8,556 nucleotides of DNA from an uncultured Ruminococcus sp. (GTDB taxonomy: Bacteria > Bacillota > Clostridia > Oscillospirales > Acutalibacteraceae). This document shows positions 6,008-8,556 of the stretch, in pieces. The notes beneath the pieces were generated by a model. The model did no database searches. It was given only the letters and a program-made list of their open reading frames with translations, and had not been told where the DNA came from. The position numbers and the translations under genes were made by a program. How positions within the stretch are numbered: the first letter of the stretch is position 1; every line of letters starts with the position of its first letter. The stretch lies in assembly GCA_902773045.1 (NCBI GenBank), contig CACYDE010000211.1:1-8556 (forward strand), written 5' to 3'.

Positions 6008-7676
6008 AAAAATTGTCTCCGGGGTGATCTGTGCCGCTTTGGTCGTTTGTTCGGCTTCGGGCTGCTCAAAAACTCCGGGCGGAACGGATAAAGGGTACAC
6101 CTATGACGAGGCGATAAAGGAACTGAACGCATTCAACTCCCAGATCACCGCCGATGAGATCCCCGCAAAACTCGATATTTACAATAACGATTCAGCTTCC
6201 GCTATGCTTGCGGATATAAGTACATTTCCGCTCACCGTGGAGGGACAGGGCGAAATAAACATCGAGGTCGCCGCCGCAACGGAAATGAGTTCGGCAGCGC
6301 CCGACGACTGGCTGAATATCGTTGCGGATAATTTCAACAAGGCGAATAATAAGATCGACGGAAAATCGGTCAGTGTGACCGTGCGAAAGATCACTTCCGG
6401 CGAGGTCATAACCTATATGACGGAAGGGGATTATCGCCCCGATGTTTACGCTCCAAGCTCGGAGGCATGGGGAGAAATGCTTTCGGCAAAAGGAATACGA
6501 ACGGTGAAGCTTGCCGACAGGATCGCCGGAAATACCGCAGGCGTTCTCATGGAAAAAAACACTTACGATCAGTTCATAGCCAAATATAATGAAGTTACGC
6601 TGAGCAATGTCCTTGACGCGTCGCTCGCGGGAGATCTGACTTTTGCTTATACAAATCCCTACACGTCGTCAACGGGTCTGAATATTCTTACGGGAATGCT
6701 CTATGCGTTTGACAGTTCAAATCCGCTTTCACAGAACGCACAGCAGAAGCTTCTTGATTATCAGAAACAGTCGCCGCCTGTTGCATATACAACGGGCGTA
6801 CTGAGAGATCAGGCGAGCAAGGGGCTTATCAAAGCTATGGTAATGGAAGAGCAGGCGTATAAAAATTCTCCGGAGCTTAAAGATTATGTTTACACTCCGG
6901 CAGGAATACGCCACGATCATCCTGTTTATACTTTCGATTACGTTTCACCTGAAAAGCAGGAAGCAGCAAAGCTGTTTACGGAATTTTGCCTGAATGACGA
7001 ATCTCAGGCTCTTGCCGATAAGAAAGGATTCAATCTTCATGACGACTATCAGAGTCAGCCCAACGGACTTGACGGTGCAGGCTATATCTCGGCTCAGAAG
7101 ATCTGGAAACAGAGCAAAGACGGCGGTCAGCCGATCATCGCGGTTTTTGTGGCTGATATTTCCGGAAGTATGGGAGGCTCACCGATCAATTCACTCAAGC
7201 AGTCACTTCTCTCAACATCGTCCTACATAAGCTCGGACAACTACATCGGTCTGGTGTCTTATTCCGACAACGTTCATATCAATCTTCCGATAGACGAATT
7301 TGACGATGAACATCGCGCATATTTCTCGGGTGCGGTAAAGTCGCTCGACGTCGAAGGCAACACGGCGACATACGACGCGGTTCTTGTCGGACTGAAAATG
7401 ATGCTGGACAAAAAGGAAGAAATACCCAACGCTAAAATGATGATGTTTGTTCTTTCCGACGGTGAACAGAACTGCGGCTGCAGCCTGAGCCGTATAACCC
7501 CTATCGTGGAAGGCTTAAAAGTTCCTGTTTATACGATAGGCTATAATCTCGAGTCGGATTCAACTGCAGCTTCCGAACTGGAAAAGCTGAGCGGGATCAA
7601 CGAAGCTTCTTTGATAAATGCAACGTCTGATGACCTTATAAATCATATGCGTAACCTTTTCAATGTTGAACTGTAA
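5994..7676 (+). CDS. Lipoprotein with solute-binding and VWA (MIDAS) domains
   Basis: Predicted extracellular lipid-anchored protein of 560 residues. The signal peptide has a Lys-rich start, a hydrophobic core (8-19) and lipobox ASGC with Cys24 as anchor. Residues about 88-345 resemble a periplasmic-type solute-binding fold: an early beta strand INIEVAAATE, then DVYAPSSEAWG (150-160), the NPYTSSTGLN ligand-loop-like segment (221-230) and a helix-rich end near 345. From about 380 a VWA domain follows with a complete MIDAS set: DISGS (Asp388, Ser390, Ser392), Thr457 or Thr459 in GNTATYDA, and Asp489 in LSDGE. This predicts a divalent cation at a protein-ligand interface. A CxC pair (Cys494, Cys496) lies just after the third MIDAS loop. 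Its ribosome site AGGAGG (5983-5988) lies inside the upstream gene. The ligand is unknown, and no ABC permease or ATPase is nearby, so a sensing or adhesive role is more likely than transport (inference). Confidence 0.9.
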   Translation: MKKLKKIVSGVICAALVVCSASGCSKTPGGTDKGYTYDEAIKELNAFNSQITADEIPAKLDIYNNDSASAMLADISTFPLTVEGQGEINIEVAAATEMSSAAPDDWLNIVADNFNKANNKIDGKSVSVTVRKITSGEVITYMTEGDYRPDVYAPSSEAWGEMLSAKGIRTVKLADRIAGNTAGVLMEKNTYDQFIAKYNEVTLSNVLDASLAGDLTFAYTNPYTSSTGLNILTGMLYAFDSSNPLSQNAQQKLLDYQKQSPPVAYTTGVLRDQASKGLIKAMVMEEQAYKNSPELKDYVYTPAGIRHDHPVYTFDYVSPEKQEAAKLFTEFCLNDESQALADKKGFNLHDDYQSQPNGLDGAGYISAQKIWKQSKDGGQPIIAVFVADISGSMGGSPINSLKQSLLSTSSYISSDNYIGLVSYSDNVHINLPIDEFDDEHRAYFSGAVKSLDVEGNTATYDAVLVGLKMMLDKKEEIPNAKMMMFVLSDGEQNCGCSLSRITPIVEGLKVPVYTIGYNLESDSTAASELEKLSGINEASLINATSDDLINHMRNLFNVEL

Positions 7677-7682
7677 AAAAAT

Positions 7683-7719
7683 AAACTCAGTCCGCCGTGA
7701 TGTGGACTGAGTTTTGTGT
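7683..7719. terminator. Bidirectional terminator between convergent units
   Basis: An 11-bp perfect stem, AAACTCAGTCC (7683-7693) with GGACTGAGTTT (7704-7714), is flanked by a T-rich tract on the + strand (7712-7720) and by an A run (7674-7680) that reads as a T run on the - strand. It starts 6 nt after the VWA gene stop and can also stop transcription arriving from the HD gene, where the T run is the stronger of the two. Confidence 0.88.
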
Positions 7720-7721
7720 TT

Positions 7722-7755
7722 GTTCCGGAGGTTTCGACCCGGGGATGTCCGGAAC
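7722..7755. repeat. Intergenic stem-loop, 8-bp perfect inverted repeat
   Basis: GTTCCGGA (7722-7729) pairs perfectly with TCCGGAAC (7748-7755). Inside, GGT-TTCG-ACC (7730-7739) can form a small tetraloop hairpin, and CCCGGG (7738-7743) is palindromic. It lies between the bidirectional terminator and the end of the HD gene. It may be an extra termination or 3'-end stability element, or a remnant of a dispersed repeat. It does not look like a tRNA. Confidence 0.55.
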
Positions 7756-7788
7756 GCCATATCCGACCCAAAGAAGCGATAATATATT

Positions 7789-8241
7789 TTATTTAAAATA
7801 TTCTTTCAAAGCGCATATTTTATCCGCAATGGAAACGATCCATGCTTCTTTACACATAGGAGGGTGAAGAAGCGTTGCGGGAAACATGTGGGAACGTATT
7901 ATATTTTGCTGAGAAACATTCAGATCGAAATAAGTTTTTGCATTGCTCAGCGCAACCTTCGGGTGAAGCCAGCAGTGTATCCCATCTTTTCTGACTCGTC
8001 CATCGTGCCAGTTATAAAGGAAGAAATCGTGAAGCATTCCCCCGATAATAATATTCTTCTTTTGCTCCTTATTTAAGGACAGCCTGTCGGCTATTTTGAG
8101 GCTTGTCATCACAACATTCAGGCTGTGATCGAAAACCGTTATTGTTCCGTGGTGAGGATAGTCTTTCATTTTCGAAACGTTTTCATTTTTCTGCAATTCA
8201 AAAAGCAAGGCTTCCTCTTCCGGGGATATTCTGTTTATCAC
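7789..8241 (-). CDS. Small HD-domain phosphohydrolase
   Basis: Predicted cytoplasmic metal-dependent phosphohydrolase of the HD superfamily; the substrate is unknown, with nucleotides as the usual candidates. The 150-residue product keeps the HD core: His39 (DHSLNV), His71-Asp72 (GGMLHDFFLYNWHD) and Asp140 (SIADKICALKEY), with further conserved-looking His at 79, 93 and 118. The pattern HGTITVFDHS, LHDFFLYNWHD, HCWLHP, and MCKEAWIVSIADK matches a small HD family common in Clostridia. The C-terminus stops soon after the last motif, so the protein is a minimal HD domain. The start is a GTG at 8239-8241; an in-frame TGA lies 9 nt further upstream, so no longer form is possible. The ribosome site is weak (GAAAGAG-like). 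If GTG is wrong, Met25 is the next ATG but would leave little sequence before the first motif. It is convergent with the VWA operon and has its own promoter. Confidence 0.88.
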   Translation of the reverse strand: MINRISPEEEALLFELQKNENVSKMKDYPHHGTITVFDHSLNVVMTSLKIADRLSLNKEQKKNIIIGGMLHDFFLYNWHDGRVRKDGIHCWLHPKVALSNAKTYFDLNVSQQNIIRSHMFPATLLHPPMCKEAWIVSIADKICALKEYFK

Positions 8242-8300
8242 TGCACATCACTCTTTCTTTCAAACTGTCTGTCCGTTATTAAGGCAATATGTTTAAACTC

Positions 8301-8329
8301 AGCATACCATAAAGATACCGCTTTATCAA
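8301..8329 (-). promoter_or_regulatory. Promoter of the HD gene
   Basis: Read on the - strand, TTGATA (8324-8329) and TATGCT (8301-8306) are separated by 17 nt, and TGG before the -10 gives an extended -10. It lies about 60 nt upstream of the GTG start. The -10 is imperfect, but spacing and the TGn element support it. Confidence 0.68.
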
Positions 8330-8336
8330 GTGGTAT
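8304..8336. promoter_or_regulatory. Candidate operator: ATACC repeats over the HD promoter
   Basis: ATACCA (8304-8309) and TGGTAT (8331-8336) form an inverted repeat. A second direct copy, ATACCG (8315-8320), lies 11 nt after the first, about one helical turn. TAAAG/CTTTA (8310-8314, 8321-8325) is nested inside. The copies cover the spacer and -10 of the HD promoter, where a regulator would block it. No regulator gene is in the window; the role is inferred. Confidence 0.35.
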
Positions 8337-8353
8337 TTTTATACATTTATATT

Positions 8354-8390
8354 TGTACCCGAAGATCCGTTTTTTACAAACCTCGGTACA
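8354..8390. repeat. Imperfect inverted repeat in the divergent intergenic region
   Basis: TGTACCCGA (8354-8362) pairs with TCGGTACA (8383-8390) apart from one bulged C, around a 20-nt loop holding a T6 run. It lies between the HD promoter (-) and the rightward promoter at 8442. It could be an operator or weak hairpin; no family was recognised. Confidence 0.35.
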
Positions 8391-8441
8391 CATCTACAAC
8401 AATTATTTCCGATCCCGTTCAATAATATTTGGAAATGACAA

Positions 8442-8470
8442 TTGACACCGCAAACAGAGTGTTATATAAT
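8442..8470 (+). promoter_or_regulatory. Perfect-consensus sigma-A promoter facing right
   Basis: TTGACA (8442-8447) and TATAAT (8465-8470) are both exact consensus hexamers with the optimal 17-nt spacer. Transcription should start near 8477 and run off the window. The gene or RNA it drives lies to the right and is not visible apart from a possible first few codons. Confidence 0.93.
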
Positions 8471-8512
8471 GTTTATCGGTATCGTTTTTGTATTTTTTAA
8501 AACGAATGTCTA

Positions 8513-8556
8513 ATGGACGATCGTAAAATTGCGCGGAGAATAATTTTAAAATTTTA
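8513..8556 (+). CDS. Possible start of a rightward gene, cut by the window edge
   Basis: An ATG at 8513 opens a frame that stays open for 14 codons to the window end, beginning MDDRKIARRI. It lies about 36 nt after the predicted start of the strong promoter at 8442, which fits a short leader. Against it, no ribosome site precedes this ATG, and the GGAGAA at 8535-8540 suggests that a start further right is equally possible. Too little is visible to name a product. Confidence 0.25.
   Translation, partial: MDDRKIARRIILKF

Larger units (their letters stand above)
8242..8556. other. Divergent intergenic region, about 315 nt
   Basis: AT-rich spacer between the HD gene start and the right edge. 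It holds the leftward HD promoter with ATACC repeats, the imperfect inverted repeat at 8354-8390, the rightward consensus promoter and an AT-rich leader with TAAAATTTTA-type palindromic sequence at 8543-8556. No convincing complete protein gene or known RNA was seen in it. Confidence 0.7.

Noticed and set aside
5994..7676. Reading the VWA gene as an ABC-transporter binding protein
   Set aside because: No permease or ATPase gene is adjacent and the C-terminal third is a VWA domain, so ordinary transport is not supported.
7722..7758. tRNA T-arm-like sequence (GGTTTCGACCC) and a following GCCA
   Set aside because: No acceptor, D or anticodon arms can be paired around it, and the sequence is better explained by the perfect stem 7722-7729/7748-7755.
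8125..8445. 106-codon open frame on the + strand antisense to the HD gene start
   Set aside because: It runs antisense through conserved HD codons and through the HD promoter and intergenic repeats. It has no ribosome site and its Phe/Leu/Tyr-rich composition looks non-coding.

Overview
The window looks like chromosomal DNA from an anaerobic Gram-positive of the Clostridia, most likely a Ruminococcus-like member of the Oscillospiraceae. This is judged from protein style (a Clostridia-type glycogen phosphorylase, Ser/Thr/Asp-rich lipoproteins, a Clostridia-type small HD protein), strong GGAGG-type ribosome sites and near-consensus sigma-A promoters. No insertion sequence, integrase, tRNA, rRNA or CRISPR array was seen. 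The taxonomic call is inference.

Layout, left to right. (1) 104-2497 (+): a full-length glycogen/maltodextrin phosphorylase, closed by a strong intrinsic terminator. (2) 2573-3972 (+): a self-contained unit of promoter, a leader that can fold into a hairpin, an exported SGNH/GDSL lipoprotein with low-complexity acidic/hydroxyl arms on both sides of the catalytic domain, and a terminator. (3) 3999-7719 (+): a three-gene operon behind an extended -10 promoter. It encodes a TelA-family protein, an unrecognised protein with a hydrophobic N-terminus, and a lipoprotein that joins a solute-binding-like domain to a von Willebrand factor A (VWA) domain with an intact MIDAS motif. The last two genes overlap by 14 nt, and a bidirectional terminator ends the operon. 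(4) 7789-8329 (-): a small HD-domain phosphohydrolase gene, convergent with the operon, with its own promoter carrying ATACC repeats. (5) 8442-8556 (+): a perfect-consensus promoter (TTGACA, 17 nt, TATAAT) pointing off the right edge, with at most the first codons of a gene inside the window.

The most interesting part is the three-gene operon. TelA proteins belong to the broad tellurite/envelope-stress network, in which VWA proteins recur. Here a predicted cytoplasmic TelA, a membrane-linked helical protein and an outward-facing binding/MIDAS lipoprotein are produced together. That arrangement would suit an envelope-spanning stress or sensing complex. Co-transcription and domain content are read from the sequence; the complex and its function are inference. 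The phosphorylase, the SGNH lipoprotein and the HD protein appear to be independent transcription units.
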